Of a DNA stretch of 16,223 bases, positions 1-8,721 are shown piece by piece. The translations under genes were made by a program, and so were the position numbers. Under the pieces are notes generated by a model. The model saw nothing but the letters and a program-made list of their open reading frames with translations, was not told the origin of the DNA and did not search any database. Position 1 is the stretch's first letter. Every line of letters begins with the position of its first letter. Where the stretch lies: positions 1 to 16,223 of the forward strand of contig JAZSPN010000062.1 of NCBI GenBank assembly GCA_045537495.1, written 5' to 3'. This stretch comes from UBA1425 sp045537495. GTDB taxonomy: Bacteria; Bacillota; Clostridia; Oscillospirales; Acutalibacteraceae.

Positions 1-1033
1 CTCTTTCTCGTTCCTCGCCCGACGTTATCTTATCTCTTTCCTCCCGTGCCTTCCTGAGGAATTCAAGCATTTCCTCCTCGGTATCTCCGTACTTCTTTGA
101 CAGCCTGTACAGAAGATCCAGCCTTTCCCTCGCTTCCTCCATCTCACGGGGATCAGCATCAAGCATTTCCGACTTTTCTCTTATTTCCACGGCATATTCT
201 CTCATTTCAATTGCCGCCGTATTAATAAGCTCGCAAAGCTCCGCCATTCTCTCGTCGGTGTCGGAAATATCATCAAGAAAGCCTGCCGCCACACTGAGAA
301 GCCCCGTCGCACCGACATTTTCCTCATCACCGCTAAGCGCCGAATAAGCCGACTGCAAGGAGTTCATGACGTTTTCAAGATTGCGGTAAATCGCAAGCTT
401 TTTCGTAAGCTCATCGCGTTCGCCGACGGTAATATCTGCCGATTCAAGCTCTTCAATGCGGTAACTGAGCATATCAAGCTTCTGCATCTTTTCACTCTCG
501 TCCGTGCGAAGCTCGGAAAGCTCACGCTTTATTCTGTTCATTTCACCGTAAAGCTTCGCGTATTCCGAAAGAAGCTCCCCGTTCCCCGCCATTGAATCTA
601 TATAACGAAGGTGGTTATCGGGATTGAACAGTGCCTGACTGTCGTGCTGTCCGTGAATGTTGACAAGAAGATTTCCTATGTTTTTGAGCATCGTTACCGA
701 CACGGGCTCTCCGTTAACACGGCACGTGCTTCTGCCGTCGGAATTGATTCTTCTCTGCACTATAACTTCACCGTCAAAGTCGATTCCGTATTCCGAAAGC
801 AGCTCTCCCACATCACCCGTACAGTCCGAGAAAACTGCCGAAACCCTCGCCTCGGAAGCACCGTGACGTATGAGCTCCTTTGAGGTTCTCTCTCCGAGTA
901 TGGCATTTATTGAATCAATGATAATCGATTTACCCGCACCCGTTTCTCCCGTCAGGACATTAAAGCCCTTCGAAAGAGAAAGCTGTGCATTTTCGATAAT
1001 CGCTATATTTTCTATTTTCAGCTGAGCCAGCAT
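1..1033 (-). CDS. recN: DNA repair protein RecN, N-terminal part (cut by window edge)
   Basis: SMC-like ATPase that binds DNA ends in double-strand-break repair. The visible 344 residues start with an ABC-type ATP-binding head: the Walker A motif GETGAGKS is at residues 29-36 (about 935-928), followed by IIIDSINAILGER. After roughly residue 150 the sequence becomes charged and helical, as expected for the RecN coiled coil. The C-terminal half with the signature and Walker B motifs lies beyond base 1. The ATG at 1033 has a very strong Shine-Dalgarno (GGAGGAG at 1040-1046, spacing 6) and lies 17 bases after the argR stop. It is the last visible gene of the nusB-to-recN operon. In clostridia recN is commonly followed by spoIVB and spo0A, which would lie outside the window. 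Confidence 0.95.
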   Translation of the reverse strand, partial: MLAQLKIENIAIIENAQLSLSKGFNVLTGETGAGKSIIIDSINAILGERTSKELIRHGASEARVSAVFSDCTGDVGELLSEYGIDFDGEVIVQRRINSDGRSTCRVNGEPVSVTMLKNIGNLLVNIHGQHDSQALFNPDNHLRYIDSMAGNGELLSEYAKLYGEMNRIKRELSELRTDESEKMQKLDMLSYRIEELESADITVGERDELTKKLAIYRNLENVMNSLQSAYSALSGDEENVGATGLLSVAAGFLDDISDTDERMAELCELINTAAIEMREYAVEIREKSEMLDADPREMEEARERLDLLYRLSKKYGDTEEEMLEFLRKAREERDKITSGEERER

Positions 1034-1050
1034 AAAAAGCTCCTCCCGCC

Positions 1051-1506
1051 TTAATTTGCAAGTATCTCGCTTATTGTGTCCTTCATCTGAGAAGCAAGCT
1101 CCTCCGTTCTGCAAAGTGCAAACACGGTGTCGTCACCCGCCAGAGTTCCCACAAGTCCGTCCCAGTGCATGGAGTCGAATGCCGCACAAGCCGCCTGAGC
1201 CATTCCCGTATAACAGTGGATTACCAGCGTGTTGCCTGCATAATCGGCGCTCTTTACGGAGTGCTCAAATATCGATCTGAACTTGTCGCCGAGATGATCG
1301 ACGGACGCCTTGTCGCCGACCGTATAACGGTACTGACCTGCCGCATTCATCGTCTTTACAACTCGCATTTCCTTGATATCCCTCGATACCGTTGCCTGCG
1401 TTACGTCCATTCCGCTTTCACGAAGTCTTTGAAGAAGCTCCTCCTGCGTTCCTATAACGTTCTCATTGATAAGACGAAGTATCATGTCCTGTCTTTCTCT
1501 TTTCAT
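1051..1506 (-). CDS. argR: Arginine repressor ArgR/AhrC
   Basis: Arginine-responsive DNA-binding regulator, hexameric in the known family; it represses arginine biosynthesis and activates catabolism. 151 residues, a usual length. The N-terminal winged helix contains TQATVSRDIKEM at about 36-47, with the family's Ser-Arg recognition pair at 41-42. The C-terminal arginine-binding/oligomerisation domain has GTLAGDDT at 120-127, with the Asp pair that contacts arginine. A GTG at 1509 directly precedes this ATG; I chose the ATG because AGGAG at 1515-1519 is 8 bases away from it but only 5 from the GTG. That ribosome site overlaps the TAG stop of nadK (1518-1520), so translation is probably coupled. 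I see no ARG box on the promoters in this window, so the targets are likely elsewhere. Confidence 0.95.
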   Translation of the reverse strand: MKRERQDMILRLINENVIGTQEELLQRLRESGMDVTQATVSRDIKEMRVVKTMNAAGQYRYTVGDKASVDHLGDKFRSIFEHSVKSADYAGNTLVIHCYTGMAQAACAAFDSMHWDGLVGTLAGDDTVFALCRTEELASQMKDTISEILAN

Positions 1507-1517
1507 CACGGAATCTC

Positions 1518-2357
1518 CTATTTAAGTTTGTTTTTTAAAACGTCGGTAAACATATCGGACTTGATCCGTATAAAATATGCGTATTTCTCCGCCTTAAAAA
1601 TCCTGATAACCGCATTCTCGGGAATCATGTAAGGCTCTCTTCCGTCACACGTTACGGAGGTTTCGCCCTGAGTCGTGCACGAAAGCTCCAGCACGGTGGA
1701 ATCGCTTAATATCATTGAACGTGCAAACAGCGAATGAGAGCATACCGGTGTCAGAATGATACTTTCTATCGACGGATCGACCACGGGACCTCCTGCCGAA
1801 AGTGAATACGCGGTAGAGCCCGTCGGTGTAGCGACTATTACGCCGTCACCGAGATATTCGCAAAAGTCGTGTCCGTCGCTCTTCACCGTAACTCCCGTAA
1901 GCTTTGCGGCTCCCGTTCTCGAAACGACTGCATCGTTAAGGCACAGCGCCTCGTTTATTATCTCACCGTTCTTTACTATCTGCATACTGAGCATCATGCG
2001 TTTGTCAACACAGTAGCTTCCGTCAATGAGTGATCTGAGCAGTGAAAGCTCATGCCTTTCAAGTCCCGCAAGAAACGCAAGTCTGCCTGCATTGACTCCG
2101 AGTACGGGCTTATTGTACATTACAGCCTTATGTGCCGCACTGATTATGCTTCCGTCACCGCCTACGGCTATTACCGTATCGCAATTGCGGATAATTTCAT
2201 CCTCTTCGCCGAACACGGCTTTTGTACCGTTCACCGTACCCTTCAGCTCTTTTGACAGCATATAATCTATGTTCAGTTTATCGAGTTCCGACGCTATTTC
2301 GGAAGTGACGACCGGCGCCTCTTCTTTGGTCATGTTCGGAATGATGGCAATTTTCAT
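1518..2357 (-). CDS. nadK: NAD kinase (ATP-NAD kinase, PpnK/NadK)
   Basis: Phosphorylates NAD+ to NADP+ in the cytoplasm. From the ATG at 2357 the protein is 279 residues. Diagnostic motifs are GGDG at 66-69 (catalytic/phosphate-binding Asp68), GVNAGRLAFLAG at 87-98, the Asn-Asp pair at 141-142 and TPTGSTAYSLSAGGP at 177-191. A GTG three codons upstream (2366) gives a 4-base GTGA overlap with the tlyA stop and is the alternative start. I prefer the ATG because AAGGG at 2367-2371 is 9 bases before it and because MKIAII is the usual family beginning. The gene lies between tlyA and argR, a common clostridial order. In the glycine-rich loop, the Gly of the usual GxLGFL is Ala here, a mild variant. 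Confidence 0.95.
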   Translation of the reverse strand: MKIAIIPNMTKEEAPVVTSEIASELDKLNIDYMLSKELKGTVNGTKAVFGEEDEIIRNCDTVIAVGGDGSIISAAHKAVMYNKPVLGVNAGRLAFLAGLERHELSLLRSLIDGSYCVDKRMMLSMQIVKNGEIINEALCLNDAVVSRTGAAKLTGVTVKSDGHDFCEYLGDGVIVATPTGSTAYSLSAGGPVVDPSIESIILTPVCSHSLFARSMILSDSTVLELSCTTQGETSVTCDGREPYMIPENAVIRIFKAEKYAYFIRIKSDMFTDVLKNKLK

Positions 2358-2362
2358 TTTTG

Positions 2363-3184
2363 TCACCCTTTTTCGTCTTCCGACAGAATTTTGTGGGATT
2401 CTTCCACAAGTTTTTCTATATCGACGGAAAGCTCTAACCCTCCCGTTTTCTGCTTCCTTATGTACATGAGATATTCTATGTTTCCCTCGGGACCTTTTAT
2501 CGGTGAAAAAGAAAGTCCCTCAACAAAAAATCCGTTATCGGCGGCAAACGAAGTAATATCCCTTACAACGTATTCGTGCACCCTTATATCCCTGACGACT
2601 CCTTTTTTGCCGACATTTTCTCTGCCTGCTTCAAACTGAGGTTTTATAAGGCATACCGCCGTTGCTTCGTCTTTGAGAAATCCCCTGAGCACGGGTAAAA
2701 TAATTTTAAGTGATATAAAAGACACGTCGACGCTTGCAAAATCAACCTTTTCGGGTATCTGCTCCTCGGTGCAGTGACGAAAATTCGTTCTTTCGAGATT
2801 TACGACTCGCTCATCCGTGCGAAGCTTCCACGCAAGCTGTCCGTAACCGACATCAACGGCGTACACCTTAAAAGCACCGCTTTGAAGCATACAGTCGGTA
2901 AATCCTCCCGTCGATGCTCCGACATCTATGCAGACCGTTCCCGAAAGGTCAATCGGAAATTCCTTCATCGCCTTCTGAAGCTTCAATCCGCCTCTGCTGA
3001 CAAACGGATTTATATTTTCACGTACCTCGATTATATCGGTTTCCTTCACCGTCTGTCCCGCTTTAAGCGCCTTGCATCCGCCTACATAGACCTGCCCCGC
3101 CATTATAAGTGCTCTGCCGCGTTCTCTCGACGGCACAAGACCTCTTCTGAAAATCTCTGCATCGAGTCTGTTTTTTTCACTCAT
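2363..3184 (-). CDS. tlyA: TlyA-family rRNA 2'-O-methyltransferase (hemolysin-A family)
   Basis: S4-domain plus FtsJ-like methyltransferase; characterised TlyA proteins methylate ribose 2'-OH in rRNA using S-adenosylmethionine. 273 residues. An S4 RNA-binding region occupies about 4-64, then RGGLKL at 64-69. SAM motif I is DVGASTGGFTD at 87-97, followed by VYAVDVGYGQL at 107-117 and SVDVSFISL at 151-159. The FtsJ-type K-D-K-E tetrad can be assigned to Lys68, Asp153, Lys181 (LIKPQFEAG) and Glu237. The older label 'hemolysin' is not supported by anything here. The ATG overlaps the dxs stop by 8 bases and has GGAG with spacing 7. Confidence 0.94.
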   Translation of the reverse strand: MSEKNRLDAEIFRRGLVPSRERGRALIMAGQVYVGGCKALKAGQTVKETDIIEVRENINPFVSRGGLKLQKAMKEFPIDLSGTVCIDVGASTGGFTDCMLQSGAFKVYAVDVGYGQLAWKLRTDERVVNLERTNFRHCTEEQIPEKVDFASVDVSFISLKIILPVLRGFLKDEATAVCLIKPQFEAGRENVGKKGVVRDIRVHEYVVRDITSFAADNGFFVEGLSFSPIKGPEGNIEYLMYIRKQKTGGLELSVDIEKLVEESHKILSEDEKG

Positions 3185-5045
3185 AGTTATTCTCCGAAAT
3201 TTTATTGATCATCGACTCTTTGTCGAGTCCGTATTTTTTAAGCTGTGATGCCACGGACGCCTGAGCGACAAAACAGTCGGGCACCGCCGTAAGCGAAAAC
3301 TGTCCCTTGAATCCTTTCATAAGAAGCTCCGACGCAAACTTTTCTCCGACTCCCGCACTCTGTACGCCCTCTTCGAAAAAGTAAACCTTCTGCGACTGCA
3401 ACGCTTCTTTTACCGCCCCTTCGTCGATCGGCTTTATTCTGCCGAGTTTTATCGCCTTGACGCTCATCCCTTTTTCGGAAAGCTCCTTTACGGCACTGAG
3501 CGCAAATGAAGATATCCTGCCGTATGTCACTATCGCGACCGTCGCCTCTTTGTCGCCGTACACGTCGTACGCCCCGAAGGAATGTACGAAATCCGAAGGC
3601 TCACTTTCCTCTTTTCCTCTCGGATACCTGACGGCAACCAGCCCTTCATCTTCGTAAAGGGCTTTTTTCATATAAGCCTTGAGTTCCTCGTAATTTGACG
3701 GTGAATAAACCGTAATATCGGGGATACTGCTCAGAAACGCCACATCGTAAATTCCCTGATGTGTTTCTCCGTCCTCGCCGACAAGTCCCGCTCTGTCAAC
3801 GGCAAGTACCATTTTCTGATTCTGAAGCGCTCCGTCGTGGAATATCTCGTCATACGCTCTTTGCAGAAACGTCGAATAAACGGCCACAACGGGCTTCATT
3901 CCCGTTTTCGAAAGCCCCGATGCAAACGTTACCGCGTGTTCCTCGGCAATTCCGACGTCGAAAAAACGTCTGGGATATCGCTCCTCGAAGTCTTTGAGTC
4001 CCGTTCCTATCGACATCGCCGCCGTTACGGCACAAAGAGTCCTGTCCGTCAGTGCCGTCTTGCACATAAACTCTCCGAACTGCTCCGAAAAGCTTGTCCC
4101 CTTTGAAAGCGGCTCTCCCGTGTCGATATCGAATCTTGAAATTCCGTGGAACATACTCGGCTCACGTTCCGCAAAGTCATATCCCTTCCCCTTCACCGTA
4201 TGTACGTGGAGAAGCACCGGTCTTCTGACAAGCTTCGCCGTTTCGAAGGCATCTTTGAGCTGAGAAAGGTTGTGTCCGTCGAACGGCCCCATATACCGAA
4301 AGCCCATATCCTCGAACAGCGTGCTTCCGTAAAGCTGATTTTTAAAGTCCGTCTTGACTTTCAGTATAAATCTCGCCAACGGCTTTCCGATAAGCGGTAT
4401 TTTGTCAAGCACCGCCTCCGTCCTCGCCTTCATTCTGATGTATTCGGGCTTTGAACGGATTATCGTCATGTATCTCGCAAACGCACCGACGTTTTTCGAT
4501 ATCGACATCTCGTTTTCATTGAGTACCACTATGAGCCTGCTGTGCTCGACACGTCCCGCGTTATTGAGCGCCTCGTAAACGAGTCCCCCCGTAAAAGATC
4601 CGTCGCCTATCACGGCAACCGTATAGTTTTTTTCTTCGTTAAGTAAATTTCCGCACGCCACTCCGTATGCACTCGAAACCGATGTTCCCGAATGCCCGCT
4701 GTAAAAAATATCGTGTTCACTTTCCGTGGGGCGTGAAAATCCCGATATTCCTCCTTCCGTGCGGAGTGTCGAAAATTTTTCATATCTGCCCGTTAACAGC
4801 TTATGAGTATATATCTGATGACCTACATCGAATATTAACTTGTCCTTCGGAGAATCGAATGCACGGTGAAGCGCCACCGTAAGCTCCACCACTCCGAGGT
4901 TTGATGCCAGATGTCCCCCCGTATTCGACACGGTGTCTATGAGCACCCGTCTTATTTCGTCACAAAGCTCTGAAAGCTGTTCTTCGCTGAGATTTCTGAC
5001 AAATGACGGAGATTCAATCCTGTCAAGGTATTTCAATGCGTTCAT
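3177..5045 (-). CDS. dxs: 1-deoxy-D-xylulose-5-phosphate synthase
   Basis: Thiamine-diphosphate enzyme that condenses pyruvate and glyceraldehyde 3-phosphate, the first step of the MEP isoprenoid pathway. 622 residues, full length. His45 lies in TGGHLASNLG. The TPP/Mg motif is GDGS (147-150) through LNENEMSISKN at about 175-185. The transketolase pyrimidine domain has DVGIAEEHAVTFASG, where Glu368 matches the catalytic Glu, and the C-terminal domain begins after about residue 480. The gene is next to ispA, so consecutive isoprenoid steps are co-transcribed. The ribosome binding site is the weakest in the operon (only an A/G-rich stretch before the ATG), although the N-terminus matches the family and the gene begins 9 bases after the ispA stop. 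Confidence 0.97.
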   Translation of the reverse strand: MNALKYLDRIESPSFVRNLSEEQLSELCDEIRRVLIDTVSNTGGHLASNLGVVELTVALHRAFDSPKDKLIFDVGHQIYTHKLLTGRYEKFSTLRTEGGISGFSRPTESEHDIFYSGHSGTSVSSAYGVACGNLLNEEKNYTVAVIGDGSFTGGLVYEALNNAGRVEHSRLIVVLNENEMSISKNVGAFARYMTIIRSKPEYIRMKARTEAVLDKIPLIGKPLARFILKVKTDFKNQLYGSTLFEDMGFRYMGPFDGHNLSQLKDAFETAKLVRRPVLLHVHTVKGKGYDFAEREPSMFHGISRFDIDTGEPLSKGTSFSEQFGEFMCKTALTDRTLCAVTAAMSIGTGLKDFEERYPRRFFDVGIAEEHAVTFASGLSKTGMKPVVAVYSTFLQRAYDEIFHDGALQNQKMVLAVDRAGLVGEDGETHQGIYDVAFLSSIPDITVYSPSNYEELKAYMKKALYEDEGLVAVRYPRGKEESEPSDFVHSFGAYDVYGDKEATVAIVTYGRISSFALSAVKELSEKGMSVKAIKLGRIKPIDEGAVKEALQSQKVYFFEEGVQSAGVGEKFASELLMKGFKGQFSLTAVPDCFVAQASVASQLKKYGLDKESMINKISENNYE

Positions 5046-5054
5046 CCCTATCTT

Positions 5055-5921
5055 TTAATTTTTGCGGTCTACAAGCTGTTGTGCCAGTCTTTTCAGACCT
5101 TCGCCTTTGTCACCGAAAATTTTCAGTGCCTCGACCGCTTCATCCGTATATCTTTTTGCTTCCTCTTTTGCTTTTTCCAGTCCGAGAAGCGTTACGTACG
5201 TGTCCTTTTCCCTCTCCGCATCGCTTCCTATCGGCTTTCCGAGTGTCTGCTCGTCCGACGTAACGTCCAGAATATCGTCGATTATCTGGAATGAAAGGCC
5301 TATGCCGTACGCATATTTTTCCGCGGCTTCAAGATACTCTTTATCCGCTCCTGCCGCAATACAGCCGAGTAAGCACGAAGCCTTTATCATCTCGACCGTT
5401 TTGAGCTCGTGTATTCTGCGAAGCTCGGAAAGTCCTATTCTCTCACCCTCCGACAGAAGGTCCAGCGTCTGTCCTTCCACCATACCTCTGTGTCCCGCAC
5501 ATTTTGAAAGAACAGAAACCGCTTTTACGATCTTTTCCGCATCGACCTTCGCCTTTGAAAGAGTTTCGAATGCAAGTGTCAAAAGCCCGTCACCTGCAAG
5601 AAGCGCATACTCTTCGCCGTACCGGATGTGACACGACGGCTTGCCTCTTCGCATATCGTCATCGTCCATACACGGAAGATCGTCGTGAATCAAAGAATAT
5701 GTGTGTATCATTTCGACTGCCGCCGCAAACGGAAGTGCCTTTTCGGAATCGCCGTTACACGCTGAGCAAAACTCCATAACCAGCGCGGGACGGATTCTTT
5801 TTCCGCCGTTTTCTATACTGTATCTCATGGCTTCGGTTACTTTGTCTTCTCCGTCCGACAGCACTTTTTCAAGGTAAGAATTTATTCTGTCAAGGTATAA
5901 ACCGAGAATTGAATTACTCAA
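5055..5921 (-). CDS. ispA: Farnesyl diphosphate synthase (short-chain polyprenyl synthetase)
   Basis: Head-to-tail condensation of IPP with DMAPP/GPP to farnesyl diphosphate, the precursor of undecaprenyl carrier lipid and quinone chains. 288 residues. The first Asp-rich motif is DDLPCMDDDDMRRG starting at Asp80, with the two-residue insertion typical of bacterial farnesyl synthases. KRIRP at 41-45 and GQTLDL at 150-155 are conserved, and the second Asp-rich motif is DDILD at 215-219. The gene overlaps xseB upstream by 8 bases and is followed by dxs, the classical xseA-xseB-ispA-dxs order. A geranyl or geranylgeranyl product cannot be excluded from sequence alone. Confidence 0.94.
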   Translation of the reverse strand: MSNSILGLYLDRINSYLEKVLSDGEDKVTEAMRYSIENGGKRIRPALVMEFCSACNGDSEKALPFAAAVEMIHTYSLIHDDLPCMDDDDMRRGKPSCHIRYGEEYALLAGDGLLTLAFETLSKAKVDAEKIVKAVSVLSKCAGHRGMVEGQTLDLLSEGERIGLSELRRIHELKTVEMIKASCLLGCIAAGADKEYLEAAEKYAYGIGLSFQIIDDILDVTSDEQTLGKPIGSDAEREKDTYVTLLGLEKAKEEAKRYTDEAVEALKIFGDKGEGLKRLAQQLVDRKN

Positions 5922-6117
5922 CGCCGTCTTCTCCTTTTCCCGAAAGCTCGGTTATCTTCTGCTCCGCCTTATCAAGGCAGTCGTTACAGAAAACCACGAG
6001 TGCTGCCGCCTCTTCAAAAAGCTTTAACGATTCGTCAAGCGACAGACTTCCGTCCTCAAGCTTCGACGTTATTTCCGACAGTCTTTTTACTGCTGCTTCA
6101 TATGTCATGTTTTCCAT
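5914..6117 (-). CDS. xseB: Exodeoxyribonuclease VII small subunit
   Basis: Small helical subunit that packs several copies against XseA in exonuclease VII, which degrades single-stranded DNA. 67 residues, the normal size for this family. The sequence begins MTYEAAVKRLSEI after three extra residues and contains LEDGSLSLDESLKLFEEA at about 21-38, the signature of XseB. The ATG at 6117 lies 1 base after the xseA stop and has GGAGG at 6127-6131 (spacing 9), inside the end of xseA. An internal ATG at 6108 would be closer to the family's usual start but is farther from the ribosome site. Confidence 0.93.
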   Translation of the reverse strand: MENMTYEAAVKRLSEITSKLEDGSLSLDESLKLFEEAAALVVFCNDCLDKAEQKITELSGKGEDGVE

Positions 6118-6118
6118 T

Positions 6119-7324
6119 TCAGTATTCCTCCGTATCCTTTACGGTACATTTCGCCTTGCCGTCGGAAAATCTTACCGATATCTCGTCACCTTGTGAAATA
6201 CCGCCTATTCCCGACATTACCCTGCCGTCCTTTTCGGTTATCGAATATCCTCTCGACAGCACCTTGAGAGGACTCAGTGCATCGGCTTTTCCCGACAGTC
6301 TTGAAAGCTCCGCCTTTTTTTCGGAAAGCTTCATTCTCATTGCGGAATCCGCTTTCTTTGACAGCTTGTCAAGATTCAGTCTGCCCGTTTCTATGAGATG
6401 AAGCGGATTTTTAAGTCCCGCCGACTTTTCCGTCTGCACTATTATCTTACGCTGTTTTTCCACCGATGCCGTAACGGCACGCCTGCACCGTAAATACAGA
6501 AGATTTACAAAACTTTTCTCTTCGTATCTGTCGGGTACGCACAGTTCCGCCGCCGCCGACGGTGTCGGTGCACGAAGGTCTGCCACGAAGTCGCATATGG
6601 TAAAATCCGTTTCGTGTCCGACAGCGGAAATTATCGGTATCCTTGAAGCATAGACCGCTCTTGCAACGCTCTCTTCGTTGAATGCCCACAAGTCCTCGAC
6701 GGAGCCTCCGCCTCTTCCGACTATCAGCACGTCCGCCGCTTTTTTTCTGTTGAAAAGCTCTATCGCCCTGCATATTGACGGCGCCGCCGTTTCTCCCTGC
6801 ACCTCGCACGGACACAGCACCACCTCGGCCGACGGGAAACGTCTTCCCAGAACATTTATGATATCACGCACCGCCGCACCCGTCGCCGAGGTTACGACTC
6901 CGACTTTTTTCGGATACTGCGGTATCGGTTTCTTTTTATCCTTATCGAAAAGCCCCTCTTTGAGAAACTTTTCCTTCAACTGCTCAAATGCAAGATGAAG
7001 CGATCCTTTTCCGTCGGGCTGCATATCCTCGATGTAAACCTGATACTGTCCGTCCCTCGGAAAAACCGACAGCCTGCCTCTTATCAGAACATTCATTCCG
7101 TTTTCGGGCATGAAGCGAAGCTTTACGGCGTCGCCCTTGAACATAACTGCCCTGACGGAGGAATTTTCGTCCTTCAGCGTCATATAGAAATGGCCTGTCC
7201 GATAATGATTCGTAAAATTCGATATCTCCGCCGACAGATACAGCAGCGACAGCCTGTCATCGGAATCGATAACAGACTTTACGTAAGTGTTAAGCTGTGT
7301 GACTGTCAGTACGGGTACTCCCAT
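6119..7324 (-). CDS. xseA: Exodeoxyribonuclease VII large subunit
   Basis: Catalytic subunit of exonuclease VII. 401 residues. An N-terminal OB-fold (about 5-100) has LSAEISNFTNHYRTGHFYMTL. The central catalytic domain carries VTSATGAAVRDI (144-155), VGRGGGSVEDLWAFNEE (202-218) and SAVGHETDFTICDFVADLRAPTPSAAAE (233-260, cited by key residues His237, Glu238 and Asp240). The C-terminal third is helical and charged, as expected for the XseB-binding stalk. The start shares one base with the upstream stop (TAATG), preceded by AAGGAAGG at good spacing. It is translated with xseB immediately downstream. Confidence 0.96.
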   Translation of the reverse strand: MGVPVLTVTQLNTYVKSVIDSDDRLSLLYLSAEISNFTNHYRTGHFYMTLKDENSSVRAVMFKGDAVKLRFMPENGMNVLIRGRLSVFPRDGQYQVYIEDMQPDGKGSLHLAFEQLKEKFLKEGLFDKDKKKPIPQYPKKVGVVTSATGAAVRDIINVLGRRFPSAEVVLCPCEVQGETAAPSICRAIELFNRKKAADVLIVGRGGGSVEDLWAFNEESVARAVYASRIPIISAVGHETDFTICDFVADLRAPTPSAAAELCVPDRYEEKSFVNLLYLRCRRAVTASVEKQRKIIVQTEKSAGLKNPLHLIETGRLNLDKLSKKADSAMRMKLSEKKAELSRLSGKADALSPLKVLSRGYSITEKDGRVMSGIGGISQGDEISVRFSDGKAKCTVKDTEEY

Positions 7325-8268
7325 TAAAAACTGCCTTCCTTTTTTATCTTTGCAAGATATGCAATGCCTGCCGCATTGTCACATGAATATGACGGCTCGG
7401 CAAATACACAGTCGAATTCACGCATGAATCTTTCTCTGATAATCGAATTCGACATGACTCCGCCCGAAAAAATCAGCGGAAGCTCTCCGTATTGCGACAA
7501 GGCGTACTTTGCCATTTCCGAAAGCGCTGCCGCAATATACTCGATGCAAAAACGGCATATGTCGCTGTCGGACTCACCGTCTTTTTTCATTTTTTCACAT
7601 TTATTCTGAAGTCCCGAAAGACTGCAACACCCGTCCTTCATCGGAACCCTTATCTTAAAGCTTCTGTCGCTTTCCCTCGCTTTTTCGTCAACGTATTTCC
7701 CCGAAGGAAACGGAAAGCCCAGCATTACTCCCGTTCTGTCAACAGCCTGTCCCGCCTTGAGATCGAGTGACGACAGCACCGTTTGCGCAACAATGATCTT
7801 TTCGCTGTCAGGTCTTGTGAGAACAACCTCCGTTGTACCTCCCGACACGTGAAACGCAAGGCACTCCCTTCCGAGAAGCTCATGCCTTCCCGATGAAAAC
7901 ACTGCCGCCGCGATGTGTCCCGCCTGATGTGAAAACGTATAAAGCGGTACTCTAAGAAGCGTTGCCGCACACGATGCCGTATTGACTCCCGCAAGAAAGC
8001 AGGGCATATAGGATCCCTTCACATCTCTCGGTCTGTCCGAAACACCGATCGCCGCTATTTTTAAAGGCTCTTCACATTCCGCGACAGCCTCTTTCACGAT
8101 GTTTGAAAGTGCCGTCGTGTGGTGAAACAGTGCATCACTCTGCCGAAGTCCCAGCTCGCCCTCTTTCACGGGAAGGAGTCTTTTTTTGCTGTACATGACA
8201 CCTGCGGCACCGTCGTATAGTGCCGCCGAAGTCGTATAGTTGCTCGTATCGATACCTAAAACGTACAT
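7324..8268 (-). CDS. TsaD/Kae1-family (peptidase M22-like) protein, clostridial paralogue
   Basis: ASKHA-fold protein related to TsaD, which makes the t6A tRNA modification, but divergent from it. 314 residues. The N-terminus reads GIDTSNYTTSAAL (5-17) where canonical TsaD has an ETSCDET-type motif. LPVKEGELGLRQSDALF (32-48) is typical of a separate family that sits beside nusB/xseA in clostridia. The metal ligands appear kept: His114 and His118 (HQAGH) and Asp297 (CDNAAGIAY). Also present are HVSGGTTE (140-147), GQAVDRTG (173-180) and FSGGVMSNS (267-275). The start at 8268, 1 base after the nusB stop, fits MYVLGIDTS; an upstream in-frame start at 8301 would overlap nusB by 32 bases. The old name O-sialoglycoprotein endopeptidase is unreliable and the activity is unknown to me; a genuine TsaD is expected elsewhere in the genome. 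Confidence 0.85.
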   Translation of the reverse strand: MYVLGIDTSNYTTSAALYDGAAGVMYSKKRLLPVKEGELGLRQSDALFHHTTALSNIVKEAVAECEEPLKIAAIGVSDRPRDVKGSYMPCFLAGVNTASCAATLLRVPLYTFSHQAGHIAAAVFSSGRHELLGRECLAFHVSGGTTEVVLTRPDSEKIIVAQTVLSSLDLKAGQAVDRTGVMLGFPFPSGKYVDEKARESDRSFKIRVPMKDGCCSLSGLQNKCEKMKKDGESDSDICRFCIEYIAAALSEMAKYALSQYGELPLIFSGGVMSNSIIRERFMREFDCVFAEPSYSCDNAAGIAYLAKIKKEGSF

Positions 8269-8269
8269 A

Positions 8270-8671
8270 TTATTCAGACTTTCTTCCTCTGATGTATTCA
8301 CCGAGAACTCCGTTTACAAAGGAGGCGTCCTCTTTTCCCGAATACATCTTGCAGAGCTCGACGGCTTCGTTGGCAACAACCCCCTCGGGAGCCTCGCCGA
8401 TGAGAAGCTCTGCTGCCGCCAGCCTCAAAACGGACAGCGATACTCTGGAAATTCTGTTCATCTTCCAGCCTCTGAGATTCTGTTCGATAATACCGTCGAT
8501 TTCCTCCGAATTTTCGACGGCAAAATCCACCGTCTTTCTTGCAAAATCGTCAAGCTCTATCATGCCGTCCTCCGTCGCAACGGAAATAATATCCTGAAGC
8601 GTACTGTCGGGGTGGAAGCTTTTATCAAAAAGAACAAAAAATGCCTGCTCTCTCGCTTCGTGTCTTGTCAT
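8270..8671 (-). CDS. nusB: Transcription antitermination factor NusB
   Basis: All-helical RNA-binding protein that, with NusE (S10), binds boxA in rRNA leaders and supports antitermination. 133 residues. Recognised by the N-terminal MTRHEAREQAFFVLF, WKMNRISRVSLSVLRLAAAELL (about 69-90) and the C-terminal signature NEAVELCKMYSGKEDASFVNGVLG (start about residue 101). AAGGA lies 7 bases before the ATG. It is the first gene after the sigma-A-type promoter at 8739-8767 and so heads the long minus-strand operon. In many clostridia an Asp23/Gls24 gene lies between spoIIIAH and nusB; here there is none. Confidence 0.95.
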   Translation of the reverse strand: MTRHEAREQAFFVLFDKSFHPDSTLQDIISVATEDGMIELDDFARKTVDFAVENSEEIDGIIEQNLRGWKMNRISRVSLSVLRLAAAELLIGEAPEGVVANEAVELCKMYSGKEDASFVNGVLGEYIRGRKSE

Positions 8672-8721
8672 CCGTACATCCTTCTCTTTCCGTGCGATCC
8701 TGCATAAAAATACAGTACCGC

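Noticed and set aside
1165..1632. 155-codon plus-strand open frame opposite argR and nadK
   Set aside because: No ribosome site and no recognisable domain; the opposite strand is clearly coding for ArgR and NadK.
2363..3184. TlyA as a hemolysin
   Set aside because: S4 plus FtsJ-type SAM domain with a K-D-K-E tetrad points to an RNA methyltransferase; no pore-forming or secretion feature is present.
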